A stretch of 64,000 bases of DNA from contig JAEWLJ010000002.1 of assembly GCA_023393455.1 (NCBI GenBank), positions 3,917 to 67,916 of the forward strand, in the 5' to 3' direction. Shown piece by piece: positions 25,135 to 34,029 of this stretch; the stretch's first letter is position 1, and each line of letters begins with the position of its first letter. The stretch comes from Methanobacteriota archaeon (GTDB lineage: Archaea; Halobacteriota; Methanomicrobia; Methanomicrobiales; Methanoculleaceae). The notes under the pieces are model-generated. The model made no database searches. It was not told the origin of the DNA and saw only the letters and a list, made by a program, of their open reading frames with translations. The translations under genes were made by a program, and so were the position numbers.

Positions 25135-25440
25135 CAATGGGTCAAAAATGGAAGTTTGAAAAGCCGTCAGGCTTCACTGTGCGACTTGCGACACTCCTTC
25201 GCGGCTTCGCACTCTTTGAGTGCTCACGCTCCTGCCTTCGAAAGCCTTCGGCCTTCTCATGCTCCGGTTCTGCGAACCGTCGCACGTCCCGGCAGTCGCG
25301 CTCCGGAGCGTCGCATTTCGCGTGAGGCTCTATCACTACCCACTCTGTCGAATCACGCAGAGTGCGACGGGTGCGATTGTGGAATGTTCAGAGTTTGGAA
25401 AGCCATCAGGCTCCGAACCAGAGCTTGAGCACCGCGAGGC
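25135..25440 (-). repeat. Cluster of short hairpins with conserved linkers (locus C)
   Basis: On the minus strand: GGCAGGAGCGTGAG, stem CACTC-AAA-GAGTG, then CGAAG; GGAGCATGAG, stem AAGGCC-GAA-GGCTTT, then CGAAG; GCGACG-CTCC-GGAG; and GAAGCC-TGAC-GGCTTT. Linkers match loci A and B while the stems differ. The surrounding 25024-25467 has no gene. The repeats end just before the MCM gene's stop. Confidence 0.6.
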
Positions 25441-25467
25441 TGCGAAGGGGGGATCTGGTTCTATCCC

Positions 25468-27573
25468 CTACCCGATCAGCTTCACCAGCCCGTGCCGGGG
25501 CTCGAGCACCTCGCCGCCGCGTTTGAGCTGCTCCAGGGTGTGCTCGATCTTGTCGCGGGAGAAGCCCTGCTGCACCAGGATCTCGATCACCTCGTCGACC
25601 CTCGCCTGGCCGCCGGAGTCGCCCGAGACGTTCCGGATCGTCTCCTTCACCGACCGAATGATGTCGCGCTGCGATTTCGTGACCCCGGTCACGAGCTTGT
25701 CGATATCGAAACTCCCGCTCTCCGCATCGTAGGCGACCTGCCGGAGACAGGCGTCCACGATCTTCAGGATCCGGTCGGTATCCTCCGTATCGACGGTGCT
25801 CGAGAGCCGCATCCGGGCACTCGCCTCCGCAAGGCGGACCTGCGCCTCGAGCTGGCGGGCGGTGACCGGGACGGGTTTGTTCGTGCCCGCGAGGTTCCGG
25901 AGGCGCATGTAGTAGGCGATCAACGCCTCCTTCGCCCCGTCGGAGAGGATGGGGAAGCACGTCCGTTTCGCATAGGCGATGTACTTTCGGAGAAGCTTCG
26001 GATCGATATCGGGGGTGACCGGCGCAAGCGCCTGTTGGATGTACTTGTCGTCGACGTCGGGGAGCGGCGTGTAGGCGTGCTGCTTGATCAGTTCGCCGAC
26101 AGAGTGCGTCTTGATGATGTGCTGCGCGATCGCCCCGTCGCGCTCGGCCTCGGGCTGGTCGGTCATCACGAAGATGAGGTCGAACCGCGAGAGGAGCGAG
26201 GGCGGCATATCGATCTGCTCGCCGATCGGGACAAACTGGTCGAACCGCCCGAGTTTCGGGTTAGCCGCGCCGAGGAGGGCGCACCGGGACTTCAGGGTCG
26301 CGGTGATGCCGGCTTTTGCGACCGAGATCGACTGCTGCTCCATCGCCTCGTGCAGCGCGCTCCGATCCTCCTTTGCCATCTTGTCCATCTCGTCGACGGC
26401 GGCGATCCCCATATCCGCAAGGACCAGCGCACCGGCCTCGAGCGTCCAGCGCCCGTCGCCGAACTCGTCCTTGACCGCCGTCGCCGTCAGCCCGGCGGAC
26501 GTCGATGACTTGCCGCTCGTGTAGATCCCGCGAGGCGAGAGTTTCACGACGTATCGGAGGATCTGACTCTTTGCTATACCCGGATCGCCGACCAGGAGTA
26601 CATGGATGTCGCCGCGGAGACGGGAACCGTCCGGCATCTCCTTCGCGATACCGCCGAAGAGTTGAAGCGCGATCGCCTCCTTCACATCATCCGTGCCGAA
26701 GATCGTCGGGGCTATAGACCGAGCGATCTTCTTGTAGATCATCGGGTCGCGGGCGAGCGCCATGATCTTCGCCTCGTCCTCATCGGTGATCGAGACCTCC
26801 TCGAACTCCTTCTCGCCGACCTCGATGGAGTTGCACTCCAGGTAGATGTCAAAGAGCGTGCTCTTCTGGCCGTAGTTGATCCTCTGCACCGACCGGAGGA
26901 TGCCGTTTAACACCACCCGGTCGCCCGGCGATACCGTCCCGGTCAGGTCGTCGGTGACGTCGATATCGAGTGTCTGTGGCTGCTCGCCGCCCCGGAGGCC
27001 TTCCGGCGACTCCTGGATCCGGATCTTCTGGGCATCGACGAACCGGCACCGGTTCATGACGAGATCGAGCCGGGTCTTCCTCTCGCAATTCGGGCAGAAA
27101 TCAGGCTCATCGAATCGCCCGTAGCCCTGCGGAACCGGGTCGGTGTTCTTGCCGCAGGTGCGGCACCGGAAGACCGCGCTGACGATCCGGGGGCGGACCT
27201 CCGTTGTCTTTCGGAGGATCCCCTCGAGGGCGACGAAGGTGTTGATCTGGTCTGCCCGGATGTCGCGGACGTTGGTCTTCTGCGGCAGGTTCGTGAACCG
27301 GATGTTGAGCAGGTCGGGATCCTGACCGTCCTTCAGCTTGAGGAGTTTGTTCTGGACGATCGCGTCCCGGATATCCCCGAGAACCTTTCCCGGACTCCTC
27401 AGGAGTTCGAACGCCAGTTTGTTGTTCAGGATCTTGCGGTAATCGATGATGAGCGAATGGTTGTGCGGGTACTCGCGGGAGAGTTCGGCAAGTTCCCGCC
27501 GGTACTGCTTCTTCAGGAACTTCGTCCACTCACCGACGTTGTCGGTGACCTCGACGGTTATCTCTTCAGTCAA
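25468..27573 (-). CDS. mcm: Replicative helicase MCM
   Basis: 701 residues, no intein. The N-terminal DNA-binding part carries a zinc site (CRTCGKNTD and CPNCERKT). The AAA+ core has Walker A GDPGIAKSQIL, Walker B VLADMGIAAVDEMDKM, sensor 1 GAANPKLG and the arginine finger SRFDLIFV. The C-terminal winged helix is ARVDEVIEILVQQGFSRDKI. It forms the hexameric 3'-5' helicase of the archaeal fork. It starts 10 nt after the rfcS stop, so helicase and clamp loader are co-transcribed. Confidence 0.97.
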   Translation of the reverse strand: MTEEITVEVTDNVGEWTKFLKKQYRRELAELSREYPHNHSLIIDYRKILNNKLAFELLRSPGKVLGDIRDAIVQNKLLKLKDGQDPDLLNIRFTNLPQKTNVRDIRADQINTFVALEGILRKTTEVRPRIVSAVFRCRTCGKNTDPVPQGYGRFDEPDFCPNCERKTRLDLVMNRCRFVDAQKIRIQESPEGLRGGEQPQTLDIDVTDDLTGTVSPGDRVVLNGILRSVQRINYGQKSTLFDIYLECNSIEVGEKEFEEVSITDEDEAKIMALARDPMIYKKIARSIAPTIFGTDDVKEAIALQLFGGIAKEMPDGSRLRGDIHVLLVGDPGIAKSQILRYVVKLSPRGIYTSGKSSTSAGLTATAVKDEFGDGRWTLEAGALVLADMGIAAVDEMDKMAKEDRSALHEAMEQQSISVAKAGITATLKSRCALLGAANPKLGRFDQFVPIGEQIDMPPSLLSRFDLIFVMTDQPEAERDGAIAQHIIKTHSVGELIKQHAYTPLPDVDDKYIQQALAPVTPDIDPKLLRKYIAYAKRTCFPILSDGAKEALIAYYMRLRNLAGTNKPVPVTARQLEAQVRLAEASARMRLSSTVDTEDTDRILKIVDACLRQVAYDAESGSFDIDKLVTGVTKSQRDIIRSVKETIRNVSGDSGGQARVDEVIEILVQQGFSRDKIEHTLEQLKRGGEVLEPRHGLVKLIG

Positions 27574-27583
27574 GACAGAATCC

Positions 27584-28558
27584 TCACCGGTGTTGCTCTG
27601 TGGCGAGGACGAACCGTGCGAGCAGCGCCTCCATCTGGATATCGCTGCTCGCTCCTTCCGAGAGGCGGAAGTCGGTCTCGCCGAGAGCGTCGATCAGCTT
27701 CACTTTGAGCGTCCGGTCGATATCGCGCTGGACCAGCGCCCGGTAACACTGGTTGATCAGCTCGTTCGGGGCGATGCCCCGGCCGTGGGTCAGGTCGGAG
27801 AGCGCCCGCTCCGCCTCGTCGAACCTCCCCGCTATCGAGAGGTCGAGGAGTTCGTCGATCTCATCCGGGCGGGCGGTCGAGGTGATCGCGTAGACCGTCT
27901 CCTCGTCGATATCCGTCCGGACGATCGCGGCGCCCTGCAGGGCGTTGATCGCCTTCCTCATATCCCCTGAGGCGACGTAGACGATGGCGTCGAGCGCGCC
28001 CTGTGTGACCGTGAGGCCTTCGGCCGCGGCGATCCTCCGGGTCTCCTCGATGACCGCCTCCCGGTCAAGCGGCCTGAACCGGTAGATCGCGGACCGGCTC
28101 TGGATGGGGTCGATGATCTTCGAGGAGTAGTTGCACGAGAGGATGAACCGGCAGGTTCGGGCGTAGGTCTCCATCGTCCGCCGGAGGGCCGCCTGCGCAT
28201 CCGTCGTGAGCGCGTCCGCCTCATCGAGGAAGAGGATCTTGAACGTCGCCCCGGCAAGCGGCGACGTCCGGGCGAACTCCTTGATCTGGTTTCGGACGAC
28301 ATCGATGCCCCGCTCGTCGGAGGCGTTCATCTCCCGGAAGTTCATCTGCCAGGAGTCGCCGAAGAACTCCCGGGCGAGGGCCACGGCGGCGGTGGTTTTG
28401 CCGATCCCCGCGCTGCCCGTAAAAAGGAGGTGCGGCAGGTTTCTGGTCTTCACATAGGCCTGGAGGCGCACCACGATCTCCTTCTGCCCGACCATCTCGT
28501 CGAGTCGTTTGGGCCGATACTTCTCTATCCAGATGGTGTGGTTGCCGTCCATTTGCAT
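27584..28558 (-). CDS. rfcS: Replication factor C small subunit
   Basis: 324 residues. IWIEKYRPKRLDEMVGQKEIV, Walker A LLFTGSAGIGKTTAAVALA, Walker B ILFLDEADALT, sensor LSCNYSSKIIDPIQSRSAIYRF with the arginine finger, and a helical collar. All catalytic residues are present, unlike the paralogue at 15948. It loads the PCNA clamp with ATP. A TATA-like CTTTTACG about 25 nt upstream suggests a leaderless transcript. First gene of the rfcS-mcm operon. Confidence 0.96.
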   Translation of the reverse strand: MQMDGNHTIWIEKYRPKRLDEMVGQKEIVVRLQAYVKTRNLPHLLFTGSAGIGKTTAAVALAREFFGDSWQMNFREMNASDERGIDVVRNQIKEFARTSPLAGATFKILFLDEADALTTDAQAALRRTMETYARTCRFILSCNYSSKIIDPIQSRSAIYRFRPLDREAVIEETRRIAAAEGLTVTQGALDAIVYVASGDMRKAINALQGAAIVRTDIDEETVYAITSTARPDEIDELLDLSIAGRFDEAERALSDLTHGRGIAPNELINQCYRALVQRDIDRTLKVKLIDALGETDFRLSEGASSDIQMEALLARFVLATEQHR

Positions 28559-28738
28559 AGATGTTGGTGCTCGTCCATCGTAAAAGGATCGTCATCCGTT
28601 CCGGTGATCCTTTTTAGAGGGTTGGAGGCGAACAGGTAGGTACCGAAACGCTGTGGAACTACCGGTGGTTCGCGTGGAGATCAGCCCGGTTCTCCCGCAC
28701 CGGTACGTCCTCACCCCCTTCCTCGAACGGACGGATGT

Positions 28739-29497
28739 ATGGAACCTGTAGAACGGGTATTTGCGCAGGACTTCTCCGCCGCGCGGCAGACGGCGGACTC
28801 CGGCGACGGCCGGGACAGTTCGTACGTGGTGACGCCCGGCGCCGCCTGGTGCCGCCGCCTCTTCATCGTCGGCGCCCTCACCGAGAAGAGGGGGAGCGGC
28901 GATGTCATGCAGGCCCGGCTTGCCGATCCGACCGGCGTCTTCCAGGTCTCGGTCGACTGGCAGAGCCCGGACGCAGTCGAGACGCTCGGCTACATCGAAC
29001 CGCCAGCGTTCGTCGCCGTCACCGGTCAGGCGACGCTGACCGGAACCGGTGAGCGAGCATGCGCGACGGTGGAGGCCGAGGCGCTCTCGGTGGTGAACCG
29101 CACCGCCCGCGATCTCTGGGTGCTCTCGACCGCCGGCGCGACGCTCGATAGGCTCGAAGCGCTCCTCGACGGCAGGGACGAACGGGCCGCGGCCGCCCGC
29201 CGCCTCTACGGAACCACGGACGAAGATATCCGCGGGATGGCCGCGATGGTGCGCACGGCGCTCGCAACCATCCGCCCGGAGATCTCCGTCGGCGAGGTCG
29301 CGCCCCTCGTCGCCCGCGACCTCCTTCTCTCCGCCCTCGAGGGAGAGGGGGATGCCCGGGGCGTTGGGCTTGAAGACGCCGTCGCCGCCGGGGTGCGCTC
29401 AGGCTTCTCCGCCCGAGAAGCACGCGCCGCGCTCGAAGAACTCCTCGCCGCCGGGGAGTGTTACCAGCCCGCATCGGGCATGATAAAACTGATCTGA
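28739..29497 (+). CDS. RPA-associated OB-fold protein (Rpap, COG3390 type)
   Basis: 252 residues. A single OB fold at about 25-125 (WCRRLFIVGALTEKRGSG, MQARLADPTGVFQVSVDW) is followed by a helical linker and a C-terminal winged-helix segment (FSAREARAALEELLAAGECY ending GMIKLI). In Euryarchaeota such genes accompany RPA and help bind single-stranded DNA. No RPA gene is in this window. Divergent from rfcS; 6 nt upstream of the phosphoesterase, so probably co-transcribed. Confidence 0.85.
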   Translation: MEPVERVFAQDFSAARQTADSGDGRDSSYVVTPGAAWCRRLFIVGALTEKRGSGDVMQARLADPTGVFQVSVDWQSPDAVETLGYIEPPAFVAVTGQATLTGTGERACATVEAEALSVVNRTARDLWVLSTAGATLDRLEALLDGRDERAAAARRLYGTTDEDIRGMAAMVRTALATIRPEISVGEVAPLVARDLLLSALEGEGDARGVGLEDAVAAGVRSGFSAREARAALEELLAAGECYQPASGMIKLI

Positions 29498-29503
29498 GAC
29501 ATA

Positions 29504-30238
29504 ATGCACCTTCATTTCATCGAGAACGGCCCTGCCCTCCTGGTCGAGGGCGACCAGCGGGTGCTGGTCATCGCCGACCTGCACATGGGCATCGAATCGG
29601 GCCTCGAACGTCACGGTGTCCACATCGCGAGCCGGAGCGCCGCCCGGGCCGACCGGGTGATCGCCTGCATCGAGGAGGCACAGCCCGACCTCTTCGTCCT
29701 CCTCGGGGACGTCAAGCACAACGTCCCGGTCACAAGCAGGCAGGAGTACCGGGAACTCCCCGGCGTCCTCCAGTCGTTCCGGGACCGGGTGCCGATCGCC
29801 GTCGCCCCGGGGAACCACGACGGGGGCATCGGGAGGTTCCTCGAGCCCGGCGAACTCCTGCCCGCCGACGGCGCGCTCATCGACGGCGTCGGATACCTCC
29901 ACGGTCACACCCACCCCGCCCCAGAACTCCCCGGCCACCTGATCGTCATCGGCCATCACCACCCGGTCGTCTCGCTTGTGGACACCGTCGGGTGCGCCGC
30001 ACGCGCCCGGCCAGCCTACCTCTACTCGGGCATCGAGGAACCGTCCGGGGAGCGCACTCGTCTCCTCTTCGTCCCGGCCTTCAACGAGTTCGCCGGCGGG
30101 ATCGACGTCGGGAGATTGCGGCAGAGCGGCCTCGGCCCCCTCTCCCGGTGCATAGACGAAAAGAATGCGGAGGTGTTCCTCGCAGATGGCACGTACGTCG
30201 GCTCCCCGGCCACGCTCTGCCCCGCAGACGACCGCTGA
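29504..30238 (+). CDS. Metallophosphoesterase (COG1407 type)
   Basis: 244 residues with the calcineurin-like signature: VLVIADLHMGIE (DxH), FVLLGDVKH (GDxxH), APGNHDGG (GNHD) and LHGHTHP (GHTH). The group occurs next to Lhr-type helicases in archaea, where it is thought to be a nuclease or phosphodiesterase in DNA or RNA processing. Its end overlaps the helicase gene start by 53 nt, giving translational coupling and supporting a joint role. Confidence 0.9.
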   Translation: MHLHFIENGPALLVEGDQRVLVIADLHMGIESGLERHGVHIASRSAARADRVIACIEEAQPDLFVLLGDVKHNVPVTSRQEYRELPGVLQSFRDRVPIAVAPGNHDGGIGRFLEPGELLPADGALIDGVGYLHGHTHPAPELPGHLIVIGHHHPVVSLVDTVGCAARARPAYLYSGIEEPSGERTRLLFVPAFNEFAGGIDVGRLRQSGLGPLSRCIDEKNAEVFLADGTYVGSPATLCPADDR

Positions 30239-32915
30239 CCTCCTCGACCCGCGGGTGCGGGAGGTCGTCCGGAAACGCGGATTCACCGGATTCTCAGAGG
30301 CCCAGGAGCAGGCCATCCCCCGGCTCCTCGCGGGAGAGAACCTGATCCTGGTGGCGCCGACCGGCACGGGGAAGACCGAGAGCGCGATGCTCCCGGTCTT
30401 CGACCGGCTCCTCGAGACCACTGGCGCGGGGTTCAAGGCGCTCTACATCACGCCCCTCCGGTCCCTGAACCGGGATATCCTCACGCGGATGGAGTGGTGG
30501 TGCCGGGAACTCGGGCTTTCCGTCGGGGTCCGGCACGGGGACACGCCGCAGAACGAGCGGCGCAAACAGGCGCTGAACCCACCTGATCTCCTCATCACCA
30601 CGCCTGAGTCGCTGCAGGCGCTCTTCATGGGCAAGCGCCTCCGGGAGCACCTGAAGAACGTGCGGTACGTCATCATCGACGAGATCCACGAGCTCGCCGA
30701 CAGCAAACGGGGAGCGCAGCTCGCGGTGGCGATCGAACGCCTGGCCGAATACGCGGGGGAGTTCCAGCGGATCGGCCTCTCGGCGACCGTCGGGAACCCC
30801 GACGATATCGGCCGGTTTCTCTGCGGAACCCGTCCGTTCTCGCTCGTCGAGGTGCCGGTCGCGAGCAGCCTCGATATCGGCGTCCGGTTCGCCGGGGAGG
30901 ACTTCGGCGCCCAGGCGAAGGCTGTCGGGAGGTGTCTCGATACCCCGGGCTCCACCCTCGTCTTCGTCAACACCCGGGTGACCGCCGAAGCGCTCGGCCA
31001 CCACCTCTACTCCCGCGGCGACGTCGAGGTCCACCACGGCTCGCTCTCGCGGGACGTCAGGGTCGATGCCGAGGAGCGGTTCCGGAAGGGCGAGGTCCGG
31101 ACGCTGATCGCGACGTCCTCGATGGAACTCGGTATCGACATCGGCCACATCGAGCACGTCGTCCAGTTCGGCTCGCCCCGGGAGGTCTCGCGCCTGGTGC
31201 AGCGGGTCGGCCGGGCCGGCCACCAGCTCGACGCCGTCTCGCGCGGCACTGTCCTTGCGACAGGGTTTGACGACCTTTTAGAGTCGCTCGTGATCGCACG
31301 GAGGGCACGAGCAAACGAGTGCGAACGGATCGTCCCGCCCGCCGGCGCCGCAGACGTCCTCGCGAATCAGGTCGCGGCGATCGCGGTCGAGTACGGAGAG
31401 ATCGAGATCTCACGCGTCCGGGGAATGATCGAACGGTCGAGCGTCTTTGCGGGGTATGGGCCGCTCCTCGACGATGTCTGCCGCCAGATGGCGGAGCACC
31501 GGCTGATCCGGATCGACGGGACCCGGATCGTCCGGACGGGCCGCGCCCGGCGCTACCTCATCGAGAACCTCTCGATGATTCACGACGAGCGGAAGATGGA
31601 GATCTTTGATATGGTCTCGCGCCGCACCGTCGGGACGCTCGACGAGTCGTTCGTCCTCGGGTGGATGCACACCGGCGCGGTCTTCATCACGAAGGGGCAG
31701 CTCTGGCGCGTCCTCGATATGGAGGGGGGCAGGATCACGGTCGAACCGGCCACGAAGGCGAAAGGCGAGGTCCCGTCGTGGGAAGGCGAGCAGATCCCGG
31801 TGCCGTTCGCCGTTGCCCGGGAGGTCGGGGCGCTCAGAAGGACACGGGCGTTCGGCCGATACACCGAAATCCCGGCGGCGATCACCTACGCGGAGCGGTT
31901 CATCTCCCGGATGGACGCTGGCAACTACCCCGTCCCCACCGACCGCCTCATCACCCTCGAGAACGCGGACGAAGGCGTGGTCTGCAACGTCTGCGGCGGG
32001 CATAAAGCGAACGAGGCGTTGGCCCGGGCGCTCTCGGTCCTCCTCTCGGCCCGCTACGGGACGACCGTCGGGATCGAGGTCGGGGCATACCGGTTCCTCC
32101 TGCGCCTGCCCTCCCATGTCCGCTCACTTGAGGTGCAGGAGACCCTTGCGGCGCTCGAACCCGAACACCTCTCCGGGATCCTGAAACTCGCCCTGAAACG
32201 GACGGCGCTCTTCAAGTGGAAGCTCGTGCAGGTGGCGAAGAAGTTCGGCGCCATCGACGCGGACGCCGACTACGAGCGGTTCAGCATCCACCGGCTCATC
32301 GACCTCTTCGACGGCACGGTCATCGCGGCCGAGGCCTACCGCGAGCTCTTCAGCACCTCCATGGACACGGCCGCGGCGGAGGAGATCCTCTCGTCGGTCC
32401 GTGACGGCCGCATCGCCGTTACCACAGGACGGTTAAGCCCGCTCGGGAGCGAGGGGCTCTCGTCCTCGCGGGACATGATCCCGCCGCCGATGGTCGACCA
32501 GGCGGTGATCGGGACGCTGATGCGCCGCCTTGAGAAGGAAGAGGTCGTCCTTTTCTGCATGCACTGCCGGAAGTGGAAGAGCCGGACGGTCATCGAGCGC
32601 GTCCCCGATAGGCCCCAGTGCCCCCTCTGCAACGCCCGGCTCATCGCGGCGCTGAAACCCTGGGACGAAGACCTCATCCCGGCGGTGAAGAAGAAGAAGA
32701 AGTCCGAGGAGGAGCGGGCGATCGAGGTCCGGTTTCTCCGGAGCGCAAACATAGTCCTCTCCAGCGGAAAGAAGGCGGTGACCGCCCTCGCGGCGAAAGG
32801 CGTCGGGCCGGAGGTGGCCTCAAGGATCCTCGCGACCCTGACCGAAGGGGACGCCTTCTACCGGGAGATCCTCAAGGCCGAGCGGAACTACGTGAAGACG
32901 CACCGGTATTGGTGA
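30186..32915 (+). CDS. Lhr-type DEAD/H superfamily 2 helicase
   Basis: 909 residues from the ATG at 30186 (GGAGGTG upstream). Q-motif region FTGFSEAQEQAIPRLL, Walker A APTGTGKTES, DEIH box VIIDEIHELADS, SAT motif GLSATVG, motif V TSSMELGIDIG and motif VI QRVGRAGHQ. After a winged helix and Lhr core domain, the C-terminus has a four-cysteine zinc ribbon (CMHCRKWKS and CPLCNARL) and an HhH-like tail. These enzymes translocate 3'-5' on DNA or RNA hybrids and act in repair; here the gene is coupled to a phosphoesterase. Confidence 0.94.
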   Translation: MARTSAPRPRSAPQTTADLLDPRVREVVRKRGFTGFSEAQEQAIPRLLAGENLILVAPTGTGKTESAMLPVFDRLLETTGAGFKALYITPLRSLNRDILTRMEWWCRELGLSVGVRHGDTPQNERRKQALNPPDLLITTPESLQALFMGKRLREHLKNVRYVIIDEIHELADSKRGAQLAVAIERLAEYAGEFQRIGLSATVGNPDDIGRFLCGTRPFSLVEVPVASSLDIGVRFAGEDFGAQAKAVGRCLDTPGSTLVFVNTRVTAEALGHHLYSRGDVEVHHGSLSRDVRVDAEERFRKGEVRTLIATSSMELGIDIGHIEHVVQFGSPREVSRLVQRVGRAGHQLDAVSRGTVLATGFDDLLESLVIARRARANECERIVPPAGAADVLANQVAAIAVEYGEIEISRVRGMIERSSVFAGYGPLLDDVCRQMAEHRLIRIDGTRIVRTGRARRYLIENLSMIHDERKMEIFDMVSRRTVGTLDESFVLGWMHTGAVFITKGQLWRVLDMEGGRITVEPATKAKGEVPSWEGEQIPVPFAVAREVGALRRTRAFGRYTEIPAAITYAERFISRMDAGNYPVPTDRLITLENADEGVVCNVCGGHKANEALARALSVLLSARYGTTVGIEVGAYRFLLRLPSHVRSLEVQETLAALEPEHLSGILKLALKRTALFKWKLVQVAKKFGAIDADADYERFSIHRLIDLFDGTVIAAEAYRELFSTSMDTAAAEEILSSVRDGRIAVTTGRLSPLGSEGLSSSRDMIPPPMVDQAVIGTLMRRLEKEEVVLFCMHCRKWKSRTVIERVPDRPQCPLCNARLIAALKPWDEDLIPAVKKKKKSEEERAIEVRFLRSANIVLSSGKKAVTALAAKGVGPEVASRILATLTEGDAFYREILKAERNYVKTHRYW

Positions 32916-33344
32916 GGTTTATTAAGGAGGGGGCGCTCGGGGTTTTAGACGAGCCCGGTATATTGGACCGTGGGGATATCGCCACCGGGAGGGAGGAGCA
33001 GCCCCCCTCCCCTGTCTCTACTGCATAGGGCACATTTGTAAATCCCCACCCCGCCCGCGCTTCGCGCTCCTCCCCCTTCCTGCGGGGCGGGGACGGTGCG
33101 CAGGCGATGCCCACACGGAAGCCGTGCATGTGAACTGCGACGCAAGAACAGCACTCTTGAGTAAGATCGACGGTATACGCTTGATGCACGAGTCCCCTCA
33201 AATGCGGCCACCAAAATGACCTACTTCAGGCCCGGACACTCTCCCGTCACATATCGGCAGAACGCCCGGAGTGACAGATCACACCCGCCAAAAAAATAGG
33301 GGTTTCAGTCCCCCAATCCGAAAAAAACGTAACCAGAAACCGTT
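32916..33344. other. Intergenic stretch between helicase and TBP genes
   Basis: Convergent genes flank 430 nt with no supported gene. A GGGAGGG / CCCTCCC hairpin is at 32987-33011, preceded by GGGGATATCGCCACCGGGA, related to the repeat at 15010 and 50462. A T-run on the minus strand at about 33290-33297, just after the TBP stop, may terminate that gene. Confidence 0.45.
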
Positions 33345-33899
33345 TCACATGATATTTTCGAGTCGCTGCTCCAGGAAATCGAGCCCTCTCTTGATATCCT
33401 CGATATTCTTCCCGCCGGTCAGGATGATCTTGCCGGAACTGAAGAGAAGGGCGACGATCTTCGGGTCCTCGATGCGGTAGACAAGCCCCGGGAACTGCTC
33501 GGGCTCATACTCGATGTTCTCGAGGTTGAGGGTGATGACCACCTTGTTCAGGTTGATGTACCTGCCCATGTCATACGAGCAGACCATGTTCGTGATCGCA
33601 ACCTGGGGCACATCGTAGGTATCCACCCCGGCGTCCCGTAGCGAATTCATGATGATCTCCAGGCCCGGCCGGAGGTCGGATTTCTTCCTGATTCCGGTAA
33701 GCACCACTTTTCCTGAGGAGAATATCAGGGATGCGATCTTGGGGTTTTCGATGCGGTACACCGCCCCGGGGAACCTCTTTGTATTCAATTCGCAGTTTTT
33801 TATCTTCTCAGATACACTTTCGAGGTCGATTGAGTCGGCAATCACCCCTGAGGCAACGATGTTCTCAATTTTCAGTGACTCGTATCCCTTCTCAGCCAT
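33345..33899 (-). CDS. tbp: TATA-box binding protein
   Basis: 184 residues made of two homologous repeats of about 90 residues: IENIVASGVIADSIDLESV with FPGAVYRIENPKIASLIFSSGKVVLTG, then ITNMVCSYDMGRYINLNKV with FPGLVYRIEDPKIVALLFSSGKIILTG. The paired phenylalanine/valine DNA-intercalating and groove-contact positions are preserved. It recruits TFB and RNA polymerase to archaeal promoters. Monocistronic, divergent from the acyl-CoA synthetase. Confidence 0.97.
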   Translation of the reverse strand: MAEKGYESLKIENIVASGVIADSIDLESVSEKIKNCELNTKRFPGAVYRIENPKIASLIFSSGKVVLTGIRKKSDLRPGLEIIMNSLRDAGVDTYDVPQVAITNMVCSYDMGRYINLNKVVITLNLENIEYEPEQFPGLVYRIEDPKIVALLFSSGKIILTGGKNIEDIKRGLDFLEQRLENIM

Positions 33900-34029
33900 C
33901 GATATGAAGTATCATTTTTTGAACCATAATACTAATGGGTAATCTTTATGCTTATCCCGAATTCTGGAGCCCGCTTCAACTTCGTGAATGCTATAAACCA
34001 TAAACGCGCAACTTTCTAGTGATCGCGTT

